Shown here: positions 19,101-26,836 of the stretch, in pieces | Position numbering within the stretch: the stretch's first letter is position 1 | Layout: each line of letters begins with the position of its first letter | Assembly: GCF_014218355.1 (NCBI RefSeq) | Contig: NZ_AP023368.1 | Coordinates: forward strand, 2,174,001 to 2,238,000 | Direction of reading: 5' to 3' | Length of the DNA stretch: 64,000 bases | From: Anaerocolumna chitinilytica | GTDB taxonomy: Bacteria > Bacillota > Clostridia > Lachnospirales > Lachnospiraceae | The notes under the pieces: generated by a model | Seen by the model: only the letters and a program-made list of their open reading frames with translations | Told to the model about the DNA's origin: nothing | Database searches by the model: none | Program-made: the position numbers and the translations under genes

Positions 19101-19790
19101 CTGGCTGATGGCATTAATTTCTGTCAGGGTACCAAGAACTCTACTGTACGAAACTGCAGTGTCAGAAACAACGGTGATGATGGTCTTGCTATGTGGCCTG
19201 ACAGTACAATGGGTGCTCCTATGGAGGTTAATAACTCATTCCTTTATAACACCATAGAAAATAACTGGAGAGCAGCAGCTATTGCAATCTTTGGAGGTTC
19301 CGGTCATAAGGCACAATATAATTATGTCAAAGACTGCTTTATGGGTTCCGGTATCCGCTTAAATACCGTATTCCCCGGATATCATTTTGAAAACAACACT
19401 GGAATTATTTTCTCCGATACCACTATTATCAACAGCGGAACAAGTAAGGACTGCTATAACGGTGAAAGAGGAGCTATTGACCTGGAAGCTTCCAATACCG
19501 GTATTAAGAACATAACCTTCGAAAATATCGATATTATTAATAGCCAGAGAGATGCTATCCAGTTTGGTTATGGCGGAGGTTTCAGTAATATTGTATTTAA
19601 GAACATCAATATCAATGGAACAGGAAAGGATGCAATCACAACCTCCAGATTCTCATCACCCCATCTTGGAGAAGCAATCTTTACCTATACCTCTAATGGC
19701 TCTGCAACCTTTACTAACCTTACAACCAGCAATATTGAAGCTCCTGAGAAGTATCTGATTATGAGCGGTTTTAATATTACCTTTAATTAA
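16155..19790 (+). CDS. Secreted multidomain GH87-type alpha-1,3-glucanase (mutanase/mycodextranase)
   Basis: 1211 residues. Start chosen at ATG 16155 (GGAGGG six bases upstream), giving a clean signal peptide of about 34 residues. Domains: discoidin/CBM32-like (about 37-172), four CARDB repeats (180-299, 306-426, 428-536, 539-649), a CBM35-like module starting RYESEDAQIGGGAVLR (660-814), then a right-handed beta-helix (826-1211) opening SLSVTSYGAVANDGADD. In the helix, ADGINF (Asp985) and DDGLAMW (Asp1008, Asp1009) show the 23/24-residue Asp spacing of the catalytic triad of GH87 enzymes as I recall it. Predicted substrate: alpha-1,3-glucan of fungal walls or mutan. No dockerin, SLH or sortase motif, so it is released. 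Confidence 0.82.
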   Translation: MKRNRRKLLTVLTTLMLVICQVFVYTPETIVKAADTANLALGKTVTANNYTQSYVAANANDGNVNTYWEGAANSYPNTLTADLGSSQPFYKIVLKLNSSWEERTQTLSILTSNDNSTYNTAVASAAYTFSPSSSNTVTITFNQVNARYVRLQFTANTKASGGQAAEFEIYGTASTGTGTPDLIVTDISWNPANPSAGNGVVFSATVKNQGTGATAAGVINGVSFLVDGTQVSWSDNNTSSIAAGATVTLTANGGPGGTASWTAASGTHTVNAWVDDVNRISESNESNNQYSKSITINGQSGGTGTPDLIVTDITSSPAAPLTGNATVFSAVVKNQGTGATPAGTILGVSFFIDGTQVSWSDTTTSSLAAGASVTLTANSGPSGTASWTATTGNHTVKAYVDDVNRITETDENNNQYSESLSVTTSPMPDMVVTGLTITPASPTAGDTLSFSAVVKNQGNAAGAPGVLAIGVDGTTVYTSANNTTSLTVGATTTVTGTFTVQTAGSHTITAATDAAGTTAESDETNNTYSTTLTVNPKAGIDFVITQVNYTPSYVTAGNAVTFNAVVKNQGTIAGAVGTVAFKVDGVQVTASANNTNSIAAGGTMTVTATSPWTATSGTHVITAVADSTGAVSETDETNNTLAVNLTVGSGGRGATVPYTRYESEDAQIGGGAVLRTAPDFNYALIASEASNQAYVALPSNGSYVEYTINQGGAGVDMRFTMPDSSDGMGLNGSLDCYVNGTKVQTINLTSYYSWQYFTGDQPGDAPNGGQAAFRFDEVHWKLGTALKAGDKLRIQKSNGDSLEYGVDFVEVEPVPSAISQPANSLSVTSYGAVANDGADDLNAFNACVSAAASQGKTVYIPAGTFNLGGMWTINAQNITITGAGMWYTNIQFTSPNAASGGISFRITGTVDFSNVYLNSNLRTRYNQNAIYKCFMDNFGTNSKIHDFWEDHFECGFWVADYAHTPVVVADNLLIENGRVRNNLADGINFCQGTKNSTVRNCSVRNNGDDGLAMWPDSTMGAPMEVNNSFLYNTIENNWRAAAIAIFGGSGHKAQYNYVKDCFMGSGIRLNTVFPGYHFENNTGIIFSDTTIINSGTSKDCYNGERGAIDLEASNTGIKNITFENIDIINSQRDAIQFGYGGGFSNIVFKNININGTGKDAITTSRFSSPHLGEAIFTYTSNGSATFTNLTTSNIEAPEKYLIMSGFNITFN

Positions 19791-19794
19791 AGCG

Positions 19795-19830
19795 AAAGAA
19801 CCGGAACCCGATTAAGGGTTCCGGTTCTTT
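19795..19830 (+). terminator. Terminator of the GH87 gene
   Basis: Perfect 15-bp stem AAAGAACCGGAACCC / GGGTTCCGGTTCTTT with a 6-base loop and TTT end. Confidence 0.88.
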
Positions 19831-19867
19831 ATGGCTTTGGTTATTAAGTGGTAAAGAAAATACAAAG

Positions 19868-19935
19868 CAAAGCATACTTCATAACAAAGCATATTTCATA
19901 ACAAAACATACTTCAAAGTAAAGCGTACTTCCTAG
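19868..19935 (+). repeat. Four tandem copies of a 17-bp repeat
   Basis: Units start at 19868, 19885, 19902 and 19919. The consensus is CAAAGCATACTTCATAA, with 1-6 changes per unit. The array lies between two terminators and has no open frame. Confidence 0.85.
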
Positions 19936-19973
19936 CATTGAATAGCATAGCTGTTATTCAATGCTATTTTTTT
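19934..19973 (+). terminator. Second strong terminator, after the 17-bp repeats
   Basis: 11-bp stem AGCATTGAATA / TATTCAATGCT, 10-base loop, followed by ATTTTTTT. It lies 100 bases past the GH87 terminator, so it either catches read-through or ends a short separate RNA carrying the repeats. Confidence 0.85.
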
Positions 19974-20089
19974 ATATGTGAGTTTGGTATAATAGTTTCA
20001 GAACAGATAAATCAAGAAGTAATACCTTTATAGTGGGTCGGATAAGGTTTAAAGAATATAGTGATTTTTCCGAAGGGAGTGGAAGAAGC

Positions 20090-20992
20090 TTGAATAATGT
20101 TTCAACAATAGAATTTCATGCGGGGAGCAAGGAAGAATTACTGCCAGGTTTTGAGTCCGATTTTACCTACATTGCATCCAGAGCAGAGCTGGATAAATTC
20201 ACAGAACGTTTTGTTCCCTGGCACTGGCACAAAGCGGTAGAATTATTTTATATTGAAAGCGGTTTACTGGAGTATTGTACACCAAAAGGTAAAGTGTTGT
20301 TTCCTGCGGGTTCAGGAGGAATGGTAAATAGTAATATACTACATATGACAAGACCGCTGACACAATTGGATAAAAATATTCAATTCTTGCATATATTTGA
20401 TGCCGCTTTCATAGCTGGGCAGCCGGGAAGCCGGATAGAACAAAAGTATATAACACCGATTACTGCAGCATCTCAGCTTGAGGTAATAGCCTTATACCCG
20501 GATAATGCAGCACATACACAGGTGCTTGATACCATACGCAGCTCTTTTCAGCTCTCAGATAAAGATTTCGGATATGAAATAAAACTTCGGTCTGTCTTAT
20601 CTGATATATGGCTTCAGCTTTTATCAATAACAAAACCTTTGCTAGAAGAAAAAAATGCTTCTAATAAAATAAATGACAAGATTAAAATGATGATGATATA
20701 TATCCATGATAATTATATGAAAAAGCTCACAATCTCAGAAATTGCCGCAGCTTCTTACTCCAGCGAACGTGAGTGCTTTCGGGAATTTCATGATAATCTT
20801 CATATGACGCCAGTTGAATATATCAGAAACTACCGAATACAGATGGCCTGTCATATGCTTGCAAGGAGCCGCGAATCCATAACCAATATCGGCCATGCTT
20901 GTGGCTTTGAAAGCAGCAGTCACTTTGGAAAGGTTTTTCGGGAATACATTGGCTGTACGCCCTTAGAATATCGGCGCAAAATGGCAGGATAA
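20090..20992 (+). CDS. AraC-family transcriptional regulator with cupin sensor domain
   Basis: About 300 residues. The N-terminal part has the cupin pattern of sugar-responsive AraC proteins (VPWHWHKAVELFYIESGLLE). The C-terminal 100 residues carry the double HTH (KLTISEIAAASYSSERECFR, ITNIGHACGFESSSHFGKVF, CTPLEYRRKMAG). I favour TTG 20090, ten bases after GGGAG; GTG 20033 would add 19 residues but has no ribosome site. It lies downstream of the GH87 gene and may sense a sugar, but the target is unknown. Confidence 0.88.
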   Translation: MNNVSTIEFHAGSKEELLPGFESDFTYIASRAELDKFTERFVPWHWHKAVELFYIESGLLEYCTPKGKVLFPAGSGGMVNSNILHMTRPLTQLDKNIQFLHIFDAAFIAGQPGSRIEQKYITPITAASQLEVIALYPDNAAHTQVLDTIRSSFQLSDKDFGYEIKLRSVLSDIWLQLLSITKPLLEEKNASNKINDKIKMMMIYIHDNYMKKLTISEIAAASYSSERECFREFHDNLHMTPVEYIRNYRIQMACHMLARSRESITNIGHACGFESSSHFGKVFREYIGCTPLEYRRKMAG

Positions 20993-21124
20993 TGATATAT
21001 TAAGGCAGGTACAAAATATTAAGTTATAGGTTATTAAGTTATAATGACTTCCATAGAGATGAAGAGCAATCGGAAGAGTAGAATTATTGCCTTCATCTTA
21101 TAAATCAAAGGTGGAGGTTATGAA

Positions 21125-21367
21125 ATGATAAAGTTAAATATCTTAAGAAATATGAATGGCTTTCTTCAAAAGGTAAATGAATGTGACGGACGGGTTAACC
21201 TATTACACCCGGACGGAAGAAAAGAAAACATCAACAAGCAATATGAGATACAAAGTGACTTGCTACAAAAATACAGGGATAACAAGAATTGTCTCAAACT
21301 CTCATTGGATATCACCAATCCGAAAGACTACATGAGAATAATCTTTTATACAATAGAGAACTGCTGA
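21125..21367 (+). CDS. Small protein, possibly HPr-like fold, function unknown
   Basis: 80 residues with a good GGAGG seven bases before the ATG. The pattern (FLQKVNECDGRVNLLHPDG, then KNCLKLSLDITNPKDYMR) is vaguely like the small HPr-like proteins common in this family of bacteria, but the phosphorylation-site histidine motif is not evident. The likeness is weak and I do not assign a function. A strong terminator follows, so it is a one-gene unit. Confidence 0.6.
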   Translation: MIKLNILRNMNGFLQKVNECDGRVNLLHPDGRKENINKQYEIQSDLLQKYRDNKNCLKLSLDITNPKDYMRIIFYTIENC

Positions 21368-21434
21368 GATTTACAGCATGAAAAAGCATATGTAATTGCT
21401 GTATCACACAACAAAAGTGCATATATTGATATTG

Positions 21435-21467
21435 ATAGGAGTCCGATTAGGGACTCCTATTTTTTTT
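21435..21467 (+). terminator. Terminator after the small HPr-like gene
   Basis: 10-bp stem ATAGGAGTCC / GGACTCCTAT, followed by eight T. The rest of the 21368-21689 gap shows only AT-rich sequence and nothing else I can name. Confidence 0.9.
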
Positions 21468-21689
21468 AGACGAATTTATTATACGGTTTGTTTTTCTTAG
21501 GTATTTCATTTTACTTCCGGAAGTTTTATAATAAGTTTAATCATGATAGGAACTAGATGAAAGCCAAACCATATCAAAAGAATTACAGGTGAAGTAATAC
21601 TCTTAATTTGGGAAATTAAGATATAAGAAAGTTAAAGAAATAATAGAATCAGGGACTTTAATGACTATTAAACTTAGGGAGGTCACAGA

Positions 21690-22466
21690 ATGGATATGAA
21701 AGAAATAATGCCGGTTTTATTTGTAGGTCATGGCTCACCAATGAATGCAATTGAAGACAACCGTTTTACAAAAGGATGGGAAAGAATTGCTCTTAAAATC
21801 CCTAGGCCAAAAGCGATACTGTCTGTGTCTGCACATTGGTACACACCGGATACGGGTGTATTTACAGAAGCAAAGCCCAGACAGATCTATGATATGTATG
21901 GATTCCCCAAAGAATTATATGAACTAAAATACGATGCCAACGGCTCTGTAGAATATGCTAGAGAAGTAATGGAGTTATTAAAGGGTGAAGCTGTTTCGGA
22001 TAACAGATGGGGAATGGATCACGGTACCTGGGCTGTGCTATGCAAGATGTATCCCAAGGCAGATATCCCGGTATTTCAGTTAAGCATTAACAGTACGAAG
22101 AACGCTCTCTATCACTATGAATTAGGCAAGAAACTTGCTTCTTTAAGAGAAAAAGGGGTATTGATAATGGGGAGTGGAAATGTAGTTCATCATCTGGGAA
22201 AGGTTAACTGGGAGATGGAAGAAGAGGGATATCCCTTTGCAGCCGAATTCGATACCTATATTAAGGAAGGAATCATAAACGGGGATATTGACAGTGTGTT
22301 GAATTATCAGAAATCCAAAGCTTCCAGAGAAGCATTTCCTACGCCGGAACATTTCTATCCACTGCTTTATGTTCTGGGGGCAGCGGGAGAGAAGTTTCAA
22401 ACAGAAATATTCAATGAAGCCTATGTATTGGGCTCACTGTCCATGACAAGCTATTTGCTTCGTTAG
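21690..22466 (+). CDS. ygiD: Class III extradiol dioxygenase, LigB/YgiD (4,5-DOPA dioxygenase) type
   Basis: 258 residues. The metal ligands of the YgiD family are in place: FVGHGSPMN (His15), SVSAHWYTP (His), DHGTW and, near the C-terminus, TPEHFYPLLYVLGAA. Family members open catechol rings using non-haem iron or zinc; in an anaerobe the physiological reaction is unclear and the assignment to DOPA is only by family. GGGAGG precedes ATG 21690. Single gene. Confidence 0.88.
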   Translation: MDMKEIMPVLFVGHGSPMNAIEDNRFTKGWERIALKIPRPKAILSVSAHWYTPDTGVFTEAKPRQIYDMYGFPKELYELKYDANGSVEYAREVMELLKGEAVSDNRWGMDHGTWAVLCKMYPKADIPVFQLSINSTKNALYHYELGKKLASLREKGVLIMGSGNVVHHLGKVNWEMEEEGYPFAAEFDTYIKEGIINGDIDSVLNYQKSKASREAFPTPEHFYPLLYVLGAAGEKFQTEIFNEAYVLGSLSMTSYLLR

Positions 22467-22562
22467 TGTACAGAATACGGTTTTTTTGCGTAATTGAAAC
22501 CAATGCAGGTAATTGGTAAACAAAGAACTAAAATTGAAGAATTAGGAAACTCATAAAGTAAT

Positions 22563-22604
22563 ACCCTATTTTATCCGATACAGTTATCAGAAAACAAATA
22601 GGGT
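22563..22604 (+). promoter_or_regulatory. Hairpin that covers the ribosome site of the next gene
   Basis: Perfect 9-bp stem ACCCTATTT (22563-22571) / AAATAGGGT (22596-22604) with a 24-base loop. The right arm contains most of the GGGTGG ribosome site of the gene starting at 22611, so folding would hide it. Confidence 0.6.
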
Positions 22605-22610
22605 GGAAAA

Positions 22611-22970
22611 ATGATTGTAGATATTGAAATAAAAATAGCAGATGACAACGGAATTACCTTAAAGCATTATGTTAAAAGATTGGATGACATTACCGATGGA
22701 ACGATACGGCTGGAGGATATAACAGGAACCGGCAGCACATTTAAGGAGCTGTTGGATAAATACTTAACCCATAGCGGAAGAAAGGTGAGAGATAAGCTGC
22801 TGCCCTCGGCAAAGATATGCGCCGAAAAACATAGGAATACAGCCGCTTTAATTAAACTTGAGAATAGAGGGAAGGAACTAATCCATCAAACACTTTCTCA
22901 GGTAGTCAGTAAGTACGAAGCTAATTTTCAAACCTTAGAGGAAGAGAATCTTCAAGGAAAAAGTTCCTGA
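22611..22970 (+). CDS. Uncharacterised 119-residue protein
   Basis: Not recognised. The N-terminal half is acidic and beta-like (IVDIEIKIADDNGITLKHYV, DGTIRLEDITGTGSTFKE) and the C-terminal half helical and charged (REN-type coiled region ending ANFQTLEEENLQGKSS). No signal peptide or membrane segment. It stands alone behind a hairpin that covers its ribosome site. Codon use is like its neighbours, so it is probably a real gene. Confidence 0.65.
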   Translation: MIVDIEIKIADDNGITLKHYVKRLDDITDGTIRLEDITGTGSTFKELLDKYLTHSGRKVRDKLLPSAKICAEKHRNTAALIKLENRGKELIHQTLSQVVSKYEANFQTLEEENLQGKSS

Positions 22971-23131
22971 TATAGTGTTAACATGAATTGCGGTATCTGT
23001 TTGAAGCAGTATCGCAATTTCTATTAAAACAACATCTAAATTAATTGATATAATAGCGGTATAAGAAATTTACTTATAAACCTCTGCTTTAAAAAATATT
23101 ATCCAAAAGTAGTGAAATGAGGTGAAATATC

Positions 23132-23524
23132 ATGGAGAAAGAAAATTCCCTAAAGAAAATTAAGAACTATATAGACAGCAATCTGCAGGAAAATCTGGAT
23201 CTGGATAAACTTGCCAAGGAAGCCGGTTACTCAAAGTATCATCTGGAACGGCTTTTTACGAAGCATTATGGCTGTACATTAACAAAGTATATCAGGGAAG
23301 AAAGATTAAAAAGAGCGGCGATTCAGCTTGCCTTTACGAATGCTTCTATTCTGGAGATAGCCCTAGGAGCCTGTTATGAATCTCAGCAGGCATTTACATT
23401 GGCATTCAAAAGATTATATCAAACAGCTCCCGGCAGTTACCGTAATAACATCAAGCAGGCTTTAAACCGTGTAAGCTTTACTATGAGCTTAAGTAAGACC
23501 TATGAAAGGAGGATGGCAGCATGA
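23132..23524 (+). CDS. Stand-alone AraC-type HTH regulator coupled to clpP
   Basis: 130 residues consisting almost only of the AraC DNA-binding domain ([49 protein letters not shown]), as in MarA/SoxS. It lacks a ligand domain, so its activity is probably set by its level. The ATGA overlap with the following clpP (4 bases) means both are translated together. A regulator fused by overlap to a ClpP paralogue suggests proteolytic control of a stress response (inference). Confidence 0.85.
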   Translation: MEKENSLKKIKNYIDSNLQENLDLDKLAKEAGYSKYHLERLFTKHYGCTLTKYIREERLKRAAIQLAFTNASILEIALGACYESQQAFTLAFKRLYQTAPGSYRNNIKQALNRVSFTMSLSKTYERRMAA

Positions 23525-24111
23525 GTCTGGTTCCTTATGTAATAGAGCAGTCTTCAAGAGGAGAGAGAAGTTATGATATCTACTCCAGGCTGTTAAAGGA
23601 TAGAATTATATTCCTGAACGAGGAGGTTACAGATGTTTCTGCAAGCATTATTGTAGCGCAGCTGTTATTCCTGGAGGCAGAAGATCCCAATAAGGATATC
23701 TACCTTTACATCAACAGTCCCGGAGGTTCTGTATCAGCGGGATTTGCTATTTATGATACTATGAAATTTATCAAATGTGATGTATCTACTATATGTGTCG
23801 GTTTGGCTGCCAGTATGGGTGCCTTTTTGTTAGCTGGCGGAACCAAAGGAAAGCGTTACGCCCTTCCCAATGCAGAGATTATGATTCATCAGCCCTCCGG
23901 CGGAGGCAATGGTACGGCAAGTGATATTCGGATTATAAGTGAGAAGATCCAGAGAACAAAACGCCGCCTCAATGAAATCCTTTCTGAAAACACCGGTAAA
24001 AGCCTGGAAGTGATAGAAAGGGATACCGAAAGAGACAACTATATGACCGCAGCACAAAGCGTGGAATACGGTTTGATTGACGGTATTATGGAAAGAAAAC
24101 CTGCGAATTAA
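23521..24111 (+). CDS. clpP: ATP-dependent Clp protease proteolytic subunit (second-type ClpP)
   Basis: 196 residues with the full catalytic triad: Ser98 in [10 protein letters not shown], His123 in MIHQPSGG and Asp172 in [10 protein letters not shown]. It forms tetradecameric barrels with Clp ATPases. The housekeeping clpP normally lies with tig and clpX; here it is coupled to an AraC-type regulator, so this is probably an additional, condition-specific ClpP. No Clp ATPase is in the window. Confidence 0.93.
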   Translation: MSLVPYVIEQSSRGERSYDIYSRLLKDRIIFLNEEVTDVSASIIVAQLLFLEAEDPNKDIYLYINSPGGSVSAGFAIYDTMKFIKCDVSTICVGLAASMGAFLLAGGTKGKRYALPNAEIMIHQPSGGGNGTASDIRIISEKIQRTKRRLNEILSENTGKSLEVIERDTERDNYMTAAQSVEYGLIDGIMERKPAN

Positions 24112-24119
24112 TAGATAAA

Positions 24120-24178
24120 GGCTGTTGTAAAGGTATGCTTTGTGGAACAAGGTTTACATTTTACAACAGTCATTATTT
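24120..24178 (+). terminator. Terminator after clpP
   Basis: 12-bp stem GGCTGTTGTAAA / TTTACAACAGTC (one G-T pair), 28-base loop, followed by ATTATTTT. Confidence 0.75.
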
Positions 24179-24281
24179 TATTTGGGTTATCTACTTAAAG
24201 GCTGTCTTCGTGAGGTTAAGTAAGCGAAGAATTCCTTGATTTATGATTATATATAAGAATATCACAGCCTGGTGTATTACA

Positions 24282-25409
24282 TTAATGTTTGTTATTATGG
24301 CTGTGAATGTTATTATGGCTGTGAATGTTATTATGGCTGTGATTGTGATTATGGCTATGAGTATGATTGTGAGTATGATGCAGGTCAGGCGTATGACTAT
24401 GAGAATGGCTTAGGGAAACATGGGTATGTATATGGCTGTGTTCTCCGGTCACTGACTCTTGGTGGTTATGATAATGATGTCCGTCATTGTGGCTGTGCCT
24501 GTGTTCATGTGTTAGAGAATCATGTATATGCAGATGCCTGTGTCTCTCACTGGAAGCCAGATAAGCGCCTGCCAGAAAGAGAAGAAGAGAGATAAAAAAG
24601 CCAAAGGACAGCTGTCCATGAAAAATCAGGAAGGATAGCAGCACCCCAAGAAAAGGAGCAACAGCATATAATGCTCCCGTTCTTGCAGCTCCCAATTCTC
24701 TCTGTGCCAGTACATAAAAAAAGATACTAAGGCCATAAGAAATAAAACCAAGAACAAAGGCTGCCAGTATAAAAGAAATACGCAGGGTAATATGTTCGGT
24801 AACGATGCTTATAAGCAAGGCACCAATTCCGGAACCGCAGCCTTTTAGGATGACAATTTCCATGGGACTCTTAAGGGAGAGCATTCGGGTGCAGTTATTT
24901 TCAAAACCCCAGCAAACACTTGCTGCTAATACAAGAAGAGAGCCGGAGGAGAAGTCAAGGCTTCTGATATCATTCATACTAAGTATCAGACAACCGGCAG
25001 TAATAAGAAAGAGAGCCTTCCAGAGCCTGCTGCCAATGGTTTCCTTAAAGATGAAACCTGCAATAAGGGCAGTTGTCACAATTTCAAAGTTACCTAAAAG
25101 GGAGGTATTGGCAGCACTGGTTTTTGTCAAGCCGAGCATTAATAATATGGGAGCTGCAATATCCAGGAATATCATCCCAAAGATATAGGGCAGCTCTTTT
25201 TTTGTTAGTCTGGCCTCCTGACGTCGGTGAGATGTGCTGGCAATCAGATGAAGCAGGATCATACCAAAGCCTGCTCCCAGGTATAATAAAGCTGCCAGGA
25301 AGGTAGGCGGAAGGTCATTTAAGAGCAGCTTCGAAAAGGGAGCATTTAAACTGAATAAAAAGGCTGCTAATATGGCATATACATAGGAAGAATGTGCGGT
25401 GGGTTTCAT
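24282..25409 (-). CDS. DMT/EamA-family transporter with a histidine-rich C-terminal tail
   Basis: 375 residues. Residues 1-285 are an ordinary ten-helix EamA exporter (AAFLFSLNAPFSKLLLNDLP, SVCWGFENNCTRML). The last 90 residues hold about 33 histidines in HxH patterns (SHSHSHTPDLHH, HSHNHNHSHNNIHSHNN). Such tails bind Zn, Ni, Co or Cu in metal exporters and metallochaperones, so a metal-linked function is likely, though EamA proteins usually carry small metabolites. The last repeats are an 18-bp tandem duplication (HSHNNI, 24290-24350). A C6-A-G6 palindrome upstream fits metal-responsive control. Confidence 0.85.
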   Translation of the reverse strand: MKPTAHSSYVYAILAAFLFSLNAPFSKLLLNDLPPTFLAALLYLGAGFGMILLHLIASTSHRRQEARLTKKELPYIFGMIFLDIAAPILLMLGLTKTSAANTSLLGNFEIVTTALIAGFIFKETIGSRLWKALFLITAGCLILSMNDIRSLDFSSGSLLVLAASVCWGFENNCTRMLSLKSPMEIVILKGCGSGIGALLISIVTEHITLRISFILAAFVLGFISYGLSIFFYVLAQRELGAARTGALYAVAPFLGVLLSFLIFHGQLSFGFFISLLLFLAGAYLASSERHRHLHIHDSLTHEHRHSHNDGHHYHNHQESVTGEHSHIHTHVSLSHSHSHTPDLHHTHNHTHSHNHNHSHNNIHSHNNIHSHNNKH

Positions 25410-25470
25410 GTTGACCTCATTTCTAGTACAATTTGTTTATTCCATCTAAGTACCCTCATAGTGAAAACAG

Positions 25471-25498
25471 ATAATACAAGAAGCACTAAAATAGTAAA
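25471..25498 (-). promoter_or_regulatory. Probable promoter of the His-tailed transporter
   Basis: Minus strand TTTACT, 16 bases, TATTAT, 60 bases before the ATG and just downstream of the C/G-tract palindrome. Confidence 0.5.
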
Positions 25499-25510
25499 CT
25501 AACCGGTAAA

Positions 25511-25549
25511 AAAGTAAGGATATCCCCCCAGGGGGGATATCCTTACTTT
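25511..25549 (-). promoter_or_regulatory. 19-bp-armed palindrome with C6-A-G6 centre (possible metal-regulator operator)
   Basis: Perfect arms AAAGTAAGGATATCCCCCC and its complement around one A. A six-base C/G tract flanked by AT-rich symmetrical sequence is the pattern bound by CsoR/RcnR-family copper, nickel or cobalt repressors. On the minus strand it is followed by T6, so a terminator is the alternative, but no minus-strand gene ends nearby. Confidence 0.55.
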
Positions 25550-25673
25550 ATCATAATGGAGGAAGAATAGCAATAAAGGAAAAATAATTGTTTTTTTTCA
25601 TGAGTATGCTATAATTCTCTATGTGTTATTTTCAAGATGCTATAAATGTAATTATTGAAAAATGGACGGAAAA

Positions 25674-25729
25674 AGAGCCTCCGCGAAAACTGGTGTAAGT
25701 AATCAGATTACTTGAAATCCGGAAGCTCT
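25674..25729. repeat. Long imperfect hairpin upstream of a LysR gene
   Basis: Outer stem AGAGCCTCCG / CGGAAGCTCT (one mismatch) and inner near-perfect palindrome AAGTAATC-A-GATTACTT (25697-25713). No T run. It may be a structured RNA leader, a LysR binding site (the inner palindrome) or a small mobile relic. Confidence 0.45.
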
Positions 25730-25857
25730 AAAAGGTTTAGGTGATTTGAATTTTTACAATTACAAGTATAATATACTTTTATTCATATAGCCAATTTATT
25801 GTTTAAATGGGACAGATAAATAAAAGTTATGACCTATAAGAGACAGGAGGAGTTCAG

Positions 25858-26748
25858 GTGGAACTGCATTATCTAAAAATATTTCATACCATAGCAAAAT
25901 ACTTGAGCTTTAAAAAGGCTTCTGAGGTTCTTTGTGTCAGTCAGCCAGCTCTCTCCATTCAGATAAAGAAGCTTGAGAGCGGAACCGGGCTGAAGCTATT
26001 TAATAAAATAGGAAACAGAATTGTATTAAGTGAAGACGGTGAGATGCTCTACCGCTATACCCAAAAGATATTTGCTGTTGTGGAGGAACTGGAGAACCAC
26101 ATTCAAAATCTTGGGAATGAGATAGCCGGAACGATAAATTTAGGTGCAAGCAATACGCCGGGAGTATATATTCTCCCGAAAGTCATTGGTGAAATGAAGA
26201 AGAGATACCCCAAGGTTTCTGTCAATCTTCATGTGGCGGATACTTCGGAAATTGCCAACCTGATCGAAAATGGAACCCTTGATGTGGCGGTAAACGGTGG
26301 CAACGGTAATTACAACAATAATATCTATGCCCAAAAATTGTTTCAGGATAGGTTGGTGATAGTAGCTTCACCGGACAACCCTCTTGCAGCAAAGAATTCC
26401 ATTGAGATTCAGGAATTATCCGATATAACCTTTGTGGTCCATAGCATAACCTCGCAGCTTTATACTTATTATAAGAAGTTTATAGAGGAATATGGGCTGA
26501 CGGAAAATATCGGTATGCACTTTGGAAGTATTGATGCTATTAAGTATGCTATTTATGCAGATCTTGGAGTATCCATCCTCCCCTTTTATGCTGTGAAATC
26601 AGAGATTGAAAAAGGAATGCTTACAGAACTGCATGTTGACTGTGACAAGTTAGAATATCCATATAGTCTGATCTATAACAAAAACAAACATTTGTCGGTA
26701 ACAACCGGTAAATTTATTGAGATAATAAAAGAAGTTATTTTAAATTAA
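25858..26748 (+). CDS. LysR-family transcriptional regulator, CysL-like
   Basis: 296 residues. HTH at about 2-60 (ELHYLKIFHTIAKYLSFKKA, LCVSQPALSIQIKKLE), then the effector domain (GTINLGASNTPGVYILPKVI, GTLDVAVNGGNGN, ADLGVSILPFYAV). Start is GTG 25858, seven bases after AGGAGG. The LGASxTPG segment and overall length resemble CysL/CbbR-type members, but no sulfur gene lies nearby, so the target is unknown. Confidence 0.88.
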   Translation: MELHYLKIFHTIAKYLSFKKASEVLCVSQPALSIQIKKLESGTGLKLFNKIGNRIVLSEDGEMLYRYTQKIFAVVEELENHIQNLGNEIAGTINLGASNTPGVYILPKVIGEMKKRYPKVSVNLHVADTSEIANLIENGTLDVAVNGGNGNYNNNIYAQKLFQDRLVIVASPDNPLAAKNSIEIQELSDITFVVHSITSQLYTYYKKFIEEYGLTENIGMHFGSIDAIKYAIYADLGVSILPFYAVKSEIEKGMLTELHVDCDKLEYPYSLIYNKNKHLSVTTGKFIEIIKEVILN

Positions 26749-26836
26749 TTGCGTTTATCTTTTGTTCAAATGAATAAAAGATTAATTCACAGCTTTAAGA
26801 AAAAGAAGCTGCTGTTATATAAGAAAGGAGCCGGAT

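Noticed and set aside
24272..24595. Plus-strand Cys/Tyr/Gly-rich frame
   Set aside because: It is the antisense of the histidine-rich tail codons of the minus-strand transporter.
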